Source: Bacteroidales bacterium UBA1219
GTDB lineage: Bacteria; Bacteroidota; Bacteroidia; Bacteroidales; P3
Assembly (NCBI GenBank): GCA_002309295.1
Contig: DBXF01000061.1
Span: 108,285 to 118,298 of the forward strand
Reading direction: 5' to 3'
DNA: 10,014 nucleotides
How positions within the stretch are numbered: the stretch's first letter is position 1; the number at the start of each line of letters is the position of its first letter. Both the position numbers and the translations under genes were made by a program. The notes beneath the pieces were generated by a model that ran no database searches, was not told the origin of the DNA, and saw only the letters and a list, made by a program, of their open reading frames with translations. This document shows, piece after piece, positions 1 through 6,614 of this stretch.

Positions 1-1201
1 AGTTGCCCGAAGGGTTGTCGGGATTGATAAGTAGCAGAGTGTCAATGTCTTTATCGGCAAAGAAATCGGCAATTTCGTGTGCCGTGTAGCGGAAACTGGG
101 CTTTTGCGGAACGAACTGCACCACCTTGTCATGACTCAGACGGTTGGGGTATTCGTCGAAAGTGGGGAGTATGTTGCCGAGTTTCCCGGTCCAGTTCTCC
201 ATCAGCGCTTTGATAAGCTCGGCGGCGCCGTTGCCCACCACGATGAAGTCCTGCTTAACGCCGAAGTTCTTGGCTGCCAGCAGCGAGTTCACGCGCATCC
301 CCGAAGGGTATTCGCGCATCAGCGTCTCGAAACTGGCTTTTATCTCGTCGATCATCCGCTGTGGCGGGAAATAGGGGTTCACCAGATAGCAGAAGTCGAG
401 CATCTGCGGGTAGCGCCAGTATCCGCCGTAGCGCGACGAGATGGCGCGGTAGTGCTCGTCGTCGGAGGGGGCGAACATTCCCGAAGCTATGTCGAGATCC
501 TGCACGTCGTCGATCTCGTACCACGACTCGCCTTGGAGCGGCAGTGCCTTGATGGGGGCGTTGTAGAGGTGCAGAATCACGCGCAGCACCTGCTCGTAAT
601 ATTCGTTGTTGCCCAGCGCCGTGCTGTAGGCGGTAAGGAACGGCACGTAGTATTTGGTGGAGAACTCGCGGCTGAACTTGTAGATATTCACCGTTTTATA
701 GTAGTTCTTGATGTCCTCGAAACGGAAATGGTCCTTGTCGATGAAGTTGGTGATGCGGCTGTCGTCGTCGATAGTCACCACGGTGCCGTCCATCCAGCTC
801 TCGTATTTGTCCACAAGGGCGATGTTGGGGCTGGGGTCGGCCACCAGTTTCTGCACCACCGAAGGCTCGTAGATGAGGTCGCTCTCCAGCAGCAGGGTGT
901 CCTCGGCCAGCATGCGGTCTTTGGCAAGGAAAAGGGAGTATATGTTGTTGGTTTTGTCGTAGATAGGGTTGTCCACGTACTCCACGGGGGTGCCTTTATA
1001 GCTGTCGCCCACGTACTTACGCACGTTGTCGCCTTTGTAGCCCACCACCAGCACCACACGGCTCACGCCGACGTTGTGCAGTATCTCCAGTGTGCGGTCG
1101 ATAAGGCGTATGCCGTTCACCTCCAGCATACATTTGGTGTTGTTCTGGGTGTATTCCCCGAGCCGCTTTCCCATGCCTGCGGCAAGAATTATTGCTTGCA
1201 T
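1..1201 (-). CDS. Bifunctional LicC/PntC-like cytidylyltransferase - PLP aminotransferase (3' end cut by window)
   Basis: 400 residues are visible, read leftward off the window edge. Residues 1-235 form a nucleotidyltransferase domain: the nucleotide-binding loop LAAGMGKR (6-13), a conserved Lys23 in NTKCMLEVNG, the LicC-like stretch TNNIYSLFLA (84-93), and a probable metal-binding Asp108 in ESD. WYEIDDVQDLD closes the domain. From about residue 255 a class I/II PLP aminotransferase begins: VGNGAAELI, the PTFDEYPNR segment, and NPDNPSG at the truncated end. The lysine that binds PLP would lie outside the window. This domain order is known from PntC, which makes CMP-2-aminoethylphosphonate for headgroup decoration. 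A CDP-choline- or CDP-ethanolamine-like product is the alternative, and the substrate cannot be read from sequence. The start is the first ATG before the LAAGMG loop, and a strong promoter lies 80 bp upstream. The enzyme should be cytoplasmic and feed decoration of surface glycans or lipids (inference). Confidence 0.88.
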   Translation of the reverse strand, partial: MQAIILAAGMGKRLGEYTQNNTKCMLEVNGIRLIDRTLEILHNVGVSRVVLVVGYKGDNVRKYVGDSYKGTPVEYVDNPIYDKTNNIYSLFLAKDRMLAEDTLLLESDLIYEPSVVQKLVADPSPNIALVDKYESWMDGTVVTIDDDSRITNFIDKDHFRFEDIKNYYKTVNIYKFSREFSTKYYVPFLTAYSTALGNNEYYEQVLRVILHLYNAPIKALPLQGESWYEIDDVQDLDIASGMFAPSDDEHYRAISSRYGGYWRYPQMLDFCYLVNPYFPPQRMIDEIKASFETLMREYPSGMRVNSLLAAKNFGVKQDFIVVGNGAAELIKALMENWTGKLGNILPTFDEYPNRLSHDKVVQFVPQKPSFRYTAHEIADFFADKDIDTLLLINPDNPSGN

Positions 1202-1513
1202 CCTTTACAGATTTTGAGTTGCGATTTATTCCCCGTGCTTTCGCGACAGGCCGAAGCCCTTCGCAAGTAGCACAAATCTGCAAAGATACGAAAAAATAAC
1301 GGAGTTGCCAAATAAAAAAACGCAAGGCGGTACATTATATATTTATAAGCAATTGTATTTTGCAGATTGTCAATGGTTTGTGTGGCGGCTCCGACTTCGG
1401 TACAATCTTTCTGACAAGGCTTCTGTCCGATATCTGCAAAGGAAAGCCGCAGGGCGGTTTGTAAGATTTTTTCGTTTCTAACAATAAAAAGTGCCGTTTG
1501 TCAGTTATCCGAA
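1202..1513. other. Divergent intergenic region
   Basis: 312 bp between two divergently transcribed genes. It carries the leftward promoter described separately. I found no convincing rightward promoter for the protease gene: TATTTTG at 1356-1362 is one T short of the consensus and has no TTTG at the right distance. A perfect 7-bp inverted repeat (AGATTGT 1364-1370, ACAATCT 1402-1408) with a 31-bp spacer could be an operator, but it is short enough to be chance. No RNA gene or ORF with recognisable content was seen. Confidence 0.5.
1281..1312 (-). promoter_or_regulatory. Bacteroidota-type promoter for the cytidylyltransferase-aminotransferase gene
   Basis: On the minus strand, TATCTTTG (1281-1288) matches the Bacteroidota -7 consensus TAnnTTTG exactly. 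A TTTG (1309-1312) lies 20 bases upstream, the normal spacing for the -33 box. Transcription would start near 1274, leaving a leader of about 70 nt before the ATG at 1201. Seen in sequence; activity is inferred. Confidence 0.75.
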
Positions 1514-2665
1514 ATGAAAAATAAACGACAAATTCACAAAGTTATGAAAAGGATATTTCTTTTATTGTTTGCAGGCCTGAGCCTGATAGCACAAGGATGT
1601 AACACACAGTCTTCCGACGGGCAGGGCACCGCCGCCAAGTCCGACGAGTCGCCGCGCCTCACCCTCACCGATTTCACCGACGTGGCCGCCGCCACCATCG
1701 ACGGGGTGGTGCATATAAAAACCGAGATGAAACAGCTCACCCCCATGTACCAGTCGTTTTTCGGACTGCTGATACCGCAAGGTGTTCAGGAACAGGTGTA
1801 TAGCGCCTTCGGTTCGGGAGTCATCATCTCCGACGACGGCTACATACTCACCAACAACCACGTGGTGCAGGACGCCGAGCGTATCACCGTTACCCTCAAC
1901 GACCGCCGTCAGCTCTCCGCCAAACTCATCGGTGCCGACCCAGCTACCGACCTCGCTTTGATAAAGATAGAAGCCTCAGGACTCACTTTCATACCTTTCG
2001 GCAACAGCGACGAGGCCAAGATAGGGGAGCCCGTGCTGGCCATCGGCAACCCGTTTAACCTCACCTCCACCGTCACTTCGGGCATCATCAGCGCCAAGGC
2101 GCGCAACGTGAATATCATCGAAAACACCCGCGGGGTGGAGAGTCCCATCGAGTCGTTCATACAGACCGACGCCGCGGTGAACTCCGGCAACAGCGGAGGA
2201 GCGCTTGTCAACGGCAAGGCCGAGCTGATAGGCGTGGTTACCGCCATTGCCTCCGGCAACGGCTTTTACACCGGCTATTCCTTCGCCATCCCGTCGAACC
2301 TCGCCAACAAGGTGGTGGGCGACCTCAAGCAGTACGGCTACGTGCAACGCGCCTACCTCGGAGTGCAGGTTACCGAGGTCACGCCCGACATCGCCAAAGA
2401 GACAGGCTCTAAGGAGCTGAAAGGTCTGTATATCACAAGGATAACCCCCGATTTCTCGGCCTACAACGCCGGCATACGTCAGGGCGACATTATCAGGAAA
2501 CTGAACAGCACCGAAATCAACAGCTACGCCGAGCTGATGGAGGAGATGGGGCGTCACAGTCCCGGCGACAAAATCGACGTACAGTACGAGCGTGGCGGAA
2601 AAACCAACACCGTCAAGGTGACGCTGCTCAACAGCCAGGGAAATACGCAGATTATTAGGAATTAG
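1514..2665 (+). CDS. htrA: HtrA/DegP-family periplasmic serine protease, lipoprotein, single PDZ
   Basis: 383 residues. The N-terminus has a basic start, a hydrophobic core (residues 14-26) and a relaxed lipobox AQGC with Cys29, so the protein is probably lipid-anchored facing the periplasm. The S1C trypsin-like domain spans about 55-265. Its catalytic triad is intact: His116 in NNHVV, Asp146 in ATDLALIKI and Ser227 in GNSGGALVN. One PDZ domain follows (about 281-372; AYLGVQV, then NAGIRQGDIIRKLNS). DegP and DegQ proteins usually have two PDZ domains and about 450-500 residues, so this is a short DegS-like architecture with a lipid anchor in place of a membrane helix. The family degrades or refolds misfolded envelope proteins. 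An in-frame ATG at 1544 (residue 11) gives a more standard signal peptide, and neither start has a clear ribosome-binding site. No close operon partner is visible: a repeat-rich 333-bp region follows. Confidence 0.93.
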   Translation: MKNKRQIHKVMKRIFLLLFAGLSLIAQGCNTQSSDGQGTAAKSDESPRLTLTDFTDVAAATIDGVVHIKTEMKQLTPMYQSFFGLLIPQGVQEQVYSAFGSGVIISDDGYILTNNHVVQDAERITVTLNDRRQLSAKLIGADPATDLALIKIEASGLTFIPFGNSDEAKIGEPVLAIGNPFNLTSTVTSGIISAKARNVNIIENTRGVESPIESFIQTDAAVNSGNSGGALVNGKAELIGVVTAIASGNGFYTGYSFAIPSNLANKVVGDLKQYGYVQRAYLGVQVTEVTPDIAKETGSKELKGLYITRITPDFSAYNAGIRQGDIIRKLNSTEINSYAELMEEMGRHSPGDKIDVQYERGGKTNTVKVTLLNSQGNTQIIRN

Positions 2666-2679
2666 TTGTCAGTTGTCAG
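2664..2679 (+). repeat. Heptamer direct repeat at the protease stop codon
   Basis: AGTTGTC occurs twice in tandem (2664-2670, 2671-2677), followed by AG. The first copy overlaps the last two bases of the TAG stop codon at 2663-2665. It follows an AATTAG-type sequence like that at the end of maf (7172-7199). Confidence 0.6.
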
Positions 2680-2684
2680 AAGAT

Positions 2685-2837
2685 AGCCCCGAAGGGGTGA
2701 AGAAAAATTCTGTGAATGTTTCGATAGCGACCAACGGGAGCGGAGAAAAGAGCCCTGAAAGGGCGACAGAATGCAGGCGGGGGCGTAGCCCCCGTATAAA
2801 GAACAACCACAACCAATGAGCCCTGAAGGGGCGACAG
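2685..2837. repeat. REP-like palindrome block
   Basis: Three related short palindromes share a GAA loop: CCCC-GAA-GGGG (2687-2697), GCCCT-GAA-AGGGC (2752-2764) and GCCCT-GAA-GGGGC (2820-2832). The last two are part of a longer direct repeat, GAGCCCTGAARGGGCGACAGA. Their starts lie 66-68 bp apart. Between the second and third is a perfect 7-bp stem with a 3-base loop (CGGGGGC-GTA-GCCCCCG, 2778-2794). The pattern resembles the intergenic REP/BIME-like elements of Bacteroidales, recalled as a class rather than checked. Such elements are the expected partners of RAYT transposases, and one RAYT lies at 9696 in this window. The short minus-strand ORF through this block is probably not a gene. Confidence 0.7.
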
Positions 2838-2846
2838 ATTTTTTTT
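2820..2846 (+). terminator. Possible intrinsic terminator formed by the last REP palindrome
   Basis: The hairpin GCCCT-GAA-GGGGC (one G-T pair) is followed after 6 bases by eight consecutive T residues (2839-2846). The stem is short and the gap to the T tract is longer than ideal, so termination of the upstream protease transcript is only plausible. Confidence 0.35.
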
Positions 2847-2858
2847 ATTAATAGTTCG

Positions 2859-2914
2859 CAGTTCAACAATTCAACATCTTCACATCTTCACGTCTTCACA
2901 CCTTAACGCCTTAA
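2859..2914. repeat. Degenerate octanucleotide tandem array, 7 units
   Basis: Reading in steps of 8 from 2859 gives CAGTTCAA, CAATTCAA, CATCTTCA, CATCTTCA, CGTCTTCA, CACCTTAA and CGCCTTAA. Each unit begins with C, has T at position 5 and ends in A. The array lies between the REP-like block and the promoter at 2941. It is non-coding, with no known function that I can name. Confidence 0.65.
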
Positions 2915-2940
2915 CTTTATCCTAATCACTGAAAAAAACT

Positions 2941-2972
2941 TTTCACTTTTCACTAAAAAAATCGTATCTTTG
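2941..2972 (+). promoter_or_regulatory. Bacteroidota-type promoter of the GT5-like/DUF4270/YwqK/maf operon
   Basis: TATCTTTG (2965-2972) matches TAnnTTTG exactly. A degenerate -33 box, TTTC (2941-2944), lies 20 bases upstream. Transcription would begin near 2979, leaving an A/T-rich leader of about 20 nt with no Shine-Dalgarno site, as is usual in this phylum. It is the only strong plus-strand promoter seen before the four-gene run. Confidence 0.8.
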
Positions 2973-2998
2973 CACCAAATTTTTTTAAAGAAAAAACA

Positions 2999-3844
2999 AT
3001 GCAAAAACGTCGAATACTCTATGTGAATCAGGAAATTAGTCCCTTTTCTCCTGAAACTGTAATATCGAAATTTGCACACGACCTGCCCGAATTTACCCAG
3101 TCATACAAAGACAGTGTAACCCGTGAAAGTAAGGAAATCCGTACTTTTATGCCTCGTTACAACTATGTGCATGAAATCAAAAACCAACTGCACGAGGTTA
3201 TACGTCTCTCTGGTATGAATTTGATAATCAATACCATCGACCATAATCTGATTATTAAGGTCGGTGCCATGCCGAATTCCAAGACTCAGGTGTATTTTGT
3301 GGACAACGACGAGTATTTCGCCGAACGTCTGCCCCTGCGCGACGAGAACGGCGTGTTCCATCCCGACAACGACGAACGCATGATGTTCTTCAACCGCGGC
3401 AGCATGGAGGCCGTGCGCAAGCTGGCTTGGAAACCCAACCTTATCCACACCAACGGTTGGTTCGGCTCCATGATTCCTTTCTACCTGCGACGTTTCAACA
3501 AAGAGGACGATTTCTTTATGGGTACCAAAGTGGTGGTGTCGCTCTTTGGCGAGGACGCTTTTCCCGAACTGCTTTCCGATATGATGGACAAAAAACTGCG
3601 CCACGAAGGTGCCACCGCCAAAGACCGTTTGCTCTACGGCGGCCGCGACTACATCTCCGTTATGAAAACCGCCATCACCTACGCTCACGGCATAGTGATA
3701 GCTTCGCCCAACGTGAACAAAGAGCTTGTGGATTACGCCAAGTCGATAAAGAAAAACGTGATGGACTACAACCCCAACACCGAGGAATTCTTCACCCAAA
3801 TCAATAAATTTTACGACACCCTGATAGGAAATAGCCGTAAATAA
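2999..3844 (+). CDS. Glycogen/starch synthase-like protein, GT5 N-terminal domain only
   Basis: 281 residues resembling only the N-terminal Rossmann half of GT5 glycogen/starch synthases, which are usually about 480 residues. Matching landmarks are ILYVNQEISPFSPE at the start, FMPRY (50-54), a FFNRGSMEAVR segment (130-140) and WKPNLIHTNGW (144-154), which corresponds to the WxPDxxHxHDW region of GlgA. The KTGGL loop that binds ADP-glucose in true synthases is replaced by ETVISKF (19-25), and the C-terminal nucleotide-sugar half is absent. It is therefore unlikely to be a complete glucosyltransferase by itself. Similar short proteins occur in many Bacteroidales, often beside DUF4270 genes (from memory). 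It has no signal peptide, so it is cytoplasmic. It is the first gene after a strong promoter, 57 bp before the DUF4270 gene. Possible roles are a regulatory or glycan-binding subunit, but the function is not established here. Confidence 0.85.
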   Translation: MQKRRILYVNQEISPFSPETVISKFAHDLPEFTQSYKDSVTRESKEIRTFMPRYNYVHEIKNQLHEVIRLSGMNLIINTIDHNLIIKVGAMPNSKTQVYFVDNDEYFAERLPLRDENGVFHPDNDERMMFFNRGSMEAVRKLAWKPNLIHTNGWFGSMIPFYLRRFNKEDDFFMGTKVVVSLFGEDAFPELLSDMMDKKLRHEGATAKDRLLYGGRDYISVMKTAITYAHGIVIASPNVNKELVDYAKSIKKNVMDYNPNTEEFFTQINKFYDTLIGNSRK

Positions 3845-3901
3845 TACTATTTGCCGACAAACTACGTTATACCTAAATATTTCGGATAACATCGTTTTAC
3901 A

Positions 3902-5224
3902 ATGAATAAAACAAAATCATCTATAAAAGTGCTCGTTTGCAGCGGTATAGCCCTGCTGATGGGCTTGTGCGCTTTCACGGCCTGCACTCACGAGGACACC
4001 GATATGGGGCTTAACCTCAACGACCCCGCGGCTTTGTACAATGGCACTTTGTGCGACACCCTTACGGTAACGGCCTACACCTGCCGCGAGGACTCCATGA
4101 CCACTTCCAACTACCAGAACGGAGTGATAGGTGTGCTGCAGAACAACGTTTTCGGAAAAACCGAGGCTGTGATGTACACCCAGGCCGCACTCTCCACCAC
4201 CGGCGGCATCAGCTTCGAGAGCGACATCATCGACTCCGTGGTGCTTAGCCTTGCCATTACCGACTTTTTCAGCACCGACGCCAAGGACTCCAACTATGTT
4301 TATACCGCACGTATGCGTGTAATACCCCTCGCCGACCCGATGTACGTCGATTCCACCTACTACGCCTGCTCCGATATCCAGTGCCTGCGTATGGTGTATT
4401 TCGACAGCGTGTTGCGTATAGGCGTTTCCGACACTGCTGTGCATCTCAAACTCAACTCCTCCATAAGGTCGATATTCGAAAACAAAGTGTATGCCAACAA
4501 CGAGGATTTCCAGACAGCCCTCCGCGGATTTAAAATTGTTCTTGAGCCCGAAGGTGCCGATGCCGACAATATGATGATGACTGTCAACTACGCCGCAGCG
4601 TACACAGGACTTACAGTGCATTTCCACTCCAACAACGACACCCTGCCTCTCGATTACTCATTTGTGTTCACAGGCACTTCGGCAGCGCATTTCAACGGCT
4701 ATCGCCACACTAATTACGCCTCGCCGCTGTCGGCGTTCAATACCAATGTCAAAGATTCCGTGTCCGGTACTCAAAAACTCTATCTGCAGCCCCTTGGCGG
4801 CACTTTCGTGAAAATGCGTTTCCCCACTTTGAAACAATGGTCGGCACAGCACCCCAACGCTGTTGTGCACCACGCACAGATAATATTGCCCGTAGCCGAT
4901 GAAACTTCGGCTCTAGGCGAGAAGGCTTCGCGTGTGCTTTGCTACAAATACCAGTCCAACGGCAAAGTAACGCTCATACCCGATATGATGGACGCCCTGC
5001 TCAACGGAGGTTTCGACGGCAATTACGACAAAGACAAGAAACAGTACCGCATGCGCGTGTCGCGACAGATACAGCAGGCAGTGTCATTCCCTGCAAACGA
5101 CTACGGACTTGCCGTATATATCGACGCTCGTCGTATTTCTGCAAAGCAGGTGATACTCTTCGGCACCGACAAGACCCTTGCAAAACACGTAAAATTAGAA
5201 ATCATTTATTCCGAAACAAAATAA
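3902..5224 (+). CDS. DUF4270-type outer-envelope lipoprotein
   Basis: 440 residues. It begins with a clear lipoprotein signal: a basic N-terminus, a hydrophobic stretch and the lipobox FTAC with Cys28. The acidic THEDTD follows the cysteine, which could favour surface export in Bacteroidota. The rest is rich in beta-forming, Thr/Ser/Asp-containing segments, with TMGLNL-like sequence just after the anchor and tracts such as DSVVLSLAITDFF and the C-terminal LAVYIDARRISAKQVILFGTD. This layout, with its length and its position after a short GT5-like gene, is typical of DUF4270 proteins, whose function is unknown. I assign the family from overall resemblance, without a profile search. It is probably co-transcribed with its neighbours: 57 bp upstream holds only a weak promoter candidate, and 13 bp separates it from the next gene. 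Confidence 0.72.
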   Translation: MNKTKSSIKVLVCSGIALLMGLCAFTACTHEDTDMGLNLNDPAALYNGTLCDTLTVTAYTCREDSMTTSNYQNGVIGVLQNNVFGKTEAVMYTQAALSTTGGISFESDIIDSVVLSLAITDFFSTDAKDSNYVYTARMRVIPLADPMYVDSTYYACSDIQCLRMVYFDSVLRIGVSDTAVHLKLNSSIRSIFENKVYANNEDFQTALRGFKIVLEPEGADADNMMMTVNYAAAYTGLTVHFHSNNDTLPLDYSFVFTGTSAAHFNGYRHTNYASPLSAFNTNVKDSVSGTQKLYLQPLGGTFVKMRFPTLKQWSAQHPNAVVHHAQIILPVADETSALGEKASRVLCYKYQSNGKVTLIPDMMDALLNGGFDGNYDKDKKQYRMRVSRQIQQAVSFPANDYGLAVYIDARRISAKQVILFGTDKTLAKHVKLEIIYSETK

Positions 5225-5237
5225 AACCGTTGCCATT

Positions 5238-6614
5238 ATGAAACAACTTGTTATCGCATTATCGCTGATTGCCTTTGTAGCAACCGCTTCAGCACAGAAA
5301 TTCGTGAAATATTACGATGAGGAGAAAAACCATAAATCCGTTGAAGGCCAATATTCTGGAAAAACCAAAGTAGGGGAGTGGACCCTCTATCATCCCAACG
5401 GAAAAATCTATCAGACAGGCTCTTACGACAATAAAGGCGATAAAGTGGGCACTTGGATGACCTACTACGACGATGGCAGCAAATGCGCCGAAGAATCGTT
5501 TGCCAACGGCACCAGCCGCGAATGGCACCGCAACGGCAAGCTGAAAAGCGAAGTTCCCGTGACCGACGGCGAGAAAAACGGCACCTATAAATCGTGGTAC
5601 GAAAACGGCAAACAGAAAGACGAAATTCCTTTTGTGAACGGAAGCAAAGAAGGTCCCACCAAAGAATGGCACAGCAACGGCAAACTGAAATTCGAAGGCG
5701 AATACAAGGACAACGAACTCAACTGCTATGGCAAATGGTACACCGAACGCGGACAGAAGGACATGGAAGGCAAGCTGGTTGAAGGTCTGCAGGAAGGCGA
5801 ATGGCTTTTCTACTACCGCACCAACGGCAAACTAGGCATCCGCGGCAACTACAGCGGTGGCGTGGAAAACGGTCACTGGATTTACTACTACGAGACAGGC
5901 GAGAAATGGCGCGAAGGCCAGTATCAGGACGGCCTGCGCCAAGGCACTTGGACAACCTACTACGAAAACGGCAAAAAACTCCACGAAGGTAAATACGTTG
6001 ACGGCCTCGAAGAAGGCAAATGGGTGGCTTGGCAACAGAACGGCAGCGTGGACTATCAAGGCACGTTCAGTCAGGGACTTAAAAACGGCGAGTGGACTGG
6101 TTACTACCCCAACGGCAAAACTCGTTACATTATTAATTACCGCAAGGACAAAAAACACGGCCACGAGACCAAATATTTCGAAAACGGACGCCTCAACTCC
6201 GAATGCGACTACAGCGACGGCCTCGAAGACGGCACTTGGAAGAAATACGACGCCACCACAGGCAAACTGCAGGAGACAGGCTCTTTCTCCGAAGGTCAGA
6301 AAAGCGGCAAATGGACTTTCTACAACAATCTCGGCGGCATAGCCCGCGAGCAGTCGTTCACCAACGGTCTGCCCGACGGTGCCGTTACCGAATACCACCC
6401 CAACGGCAAGAAATCCGCTGTTGGACAGTACAAGGATGTTAACGGCGTTTCGCTGCGCGTGGGCACTTGGACATACTACGACCAGTACGGCGACGAGACC
6501 ATGACCATGAAATTCGAGGACGGCTACATGGTGTCCAAGGACGTTAAGAAAAAGACTCCCCAGGAGCAACAGCAGAAAAGAAACAAGGACGGTTTCAAAG
6601 CTATCAAACGATGA
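5238..6614 (+). CDS. Secreted YwqK/MORN_2 repeat protein, about 16 repeats
   Basis: 458 residues with a cleavable signal peptide (cleavage expected after ASA, residues 17-19). About 16 degenerate repeats of 22-28 residues fill residues 45-430, with consensus xGxWxxYYxNGKxxxEGxYxDGLx. This is the MORN_2 (YwqK) type, which folds as a string of beta-hairpins. The C-terminal tail is Lys/Gln-rich (KKKTPQEQQQKR). Some databases call single-domain relatives toxin-antitoxin antitoxins, but nothing here supports that: the protein is exported and no toxin gene adjoins it. A role as a periplasmic or surface scaffold or binding protein is inferred. The gene starts 13 bp after the DUF4270 stop, and its stop overlaps the maf start (ATGA, 6611-6614), so translation of the two is probably coupled. 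Confidence 0.88.
   Translation: MKQLVIALSLIAFVATASAQKFVKYYDEEKNHKSVEGQYSGKTKVGEWTLYHPNGKIYQTGSYDNKGDKVGTWMTYYDDGSKCAEESFANGTSREWHRNGKLKSEVPVTDGEKNGTYKSWYENGKQKDEIPFVNGSKEGPTKEWHSNGKLKFEGEYKDNELNCYGKWYTERGQKDMEGKLVEGLQEGEWLFYYRTNGKLGIRGNYSGGVENGHWIYYYETGEKWREGQYQDGLRQGTWTTYYENGKKLHEGKYVDGLEEGKWVAWQQNGSVDYQGTFSQGLKNGEWTGYYPNGKTRYIINYRKDKKHGHETKYFENGRLNSECDYSDGLEDGTWKKYDATTGKLQETGSFSEGQKSGKWTFYNNLGGIAREQSFTNGLPDGAVTEYHPNGKKSAVGQYKDVNGVSLRVGTWTYYDQYGDETMTMKFEDGYMVSKDVKKKTPQEQQQKRNKDGFKAIKR
5370..6527 (+). repeat. Coding tandem repeats of the YwqK/MORN_2 protein
   Basis: About 16 diverged units, mostly 66-75 bp each, recognisable at DNA level by recurring AACGGCAAA (Asn-Gly-Lys) and GGC-ACT-TGG (Gly-Thr-Trp) codons. 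The units are diverged enough to look old, with no near-identical neighbouring copies. Confidence 0.8.

Noticed and set aside
77..1270. Long plus-strand open frame of 397 codons
   Set aside because: It is antisense to the cytidylyltransferase-aminotransferase gene. Its translation is His/Val-rich with no family motif, while the minus strand shows clear catalytic motifs.
1356..1415. Possible promoter elements for the protease gene (TATTTTG at 1356, AATCTTTC near 1405)
   Set aside because: Neither matches TAnnTTTG fully with a TTTG 19-21 bases upstream, so no promoter is called.
2669..2869. Minus-strand ORF of 66 codons through the intergenic repeats
   Set aside because: Its codons are the REP-like palindromes and the adjoining A/T tract read in reverse; no promoter or family resemblance was seen.
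3850..3884. Possible separate promoter for the DUF4270 gene (TTTG at 3850-3853, TATTTCGG at 3878)
   Set aside because: The -7 match is imperfect and the spacing is 24 bases, too long; co-transcription from 2941 is simpler.
5238..6614. Toxin-antitoxin module suggested by the usual YwqK-family antitoxin label
   Set aside because: The protein has a signal peptide, 16 repeats and no adjacent toxin gene; the neighbours are a lipoprotein gene and maf.
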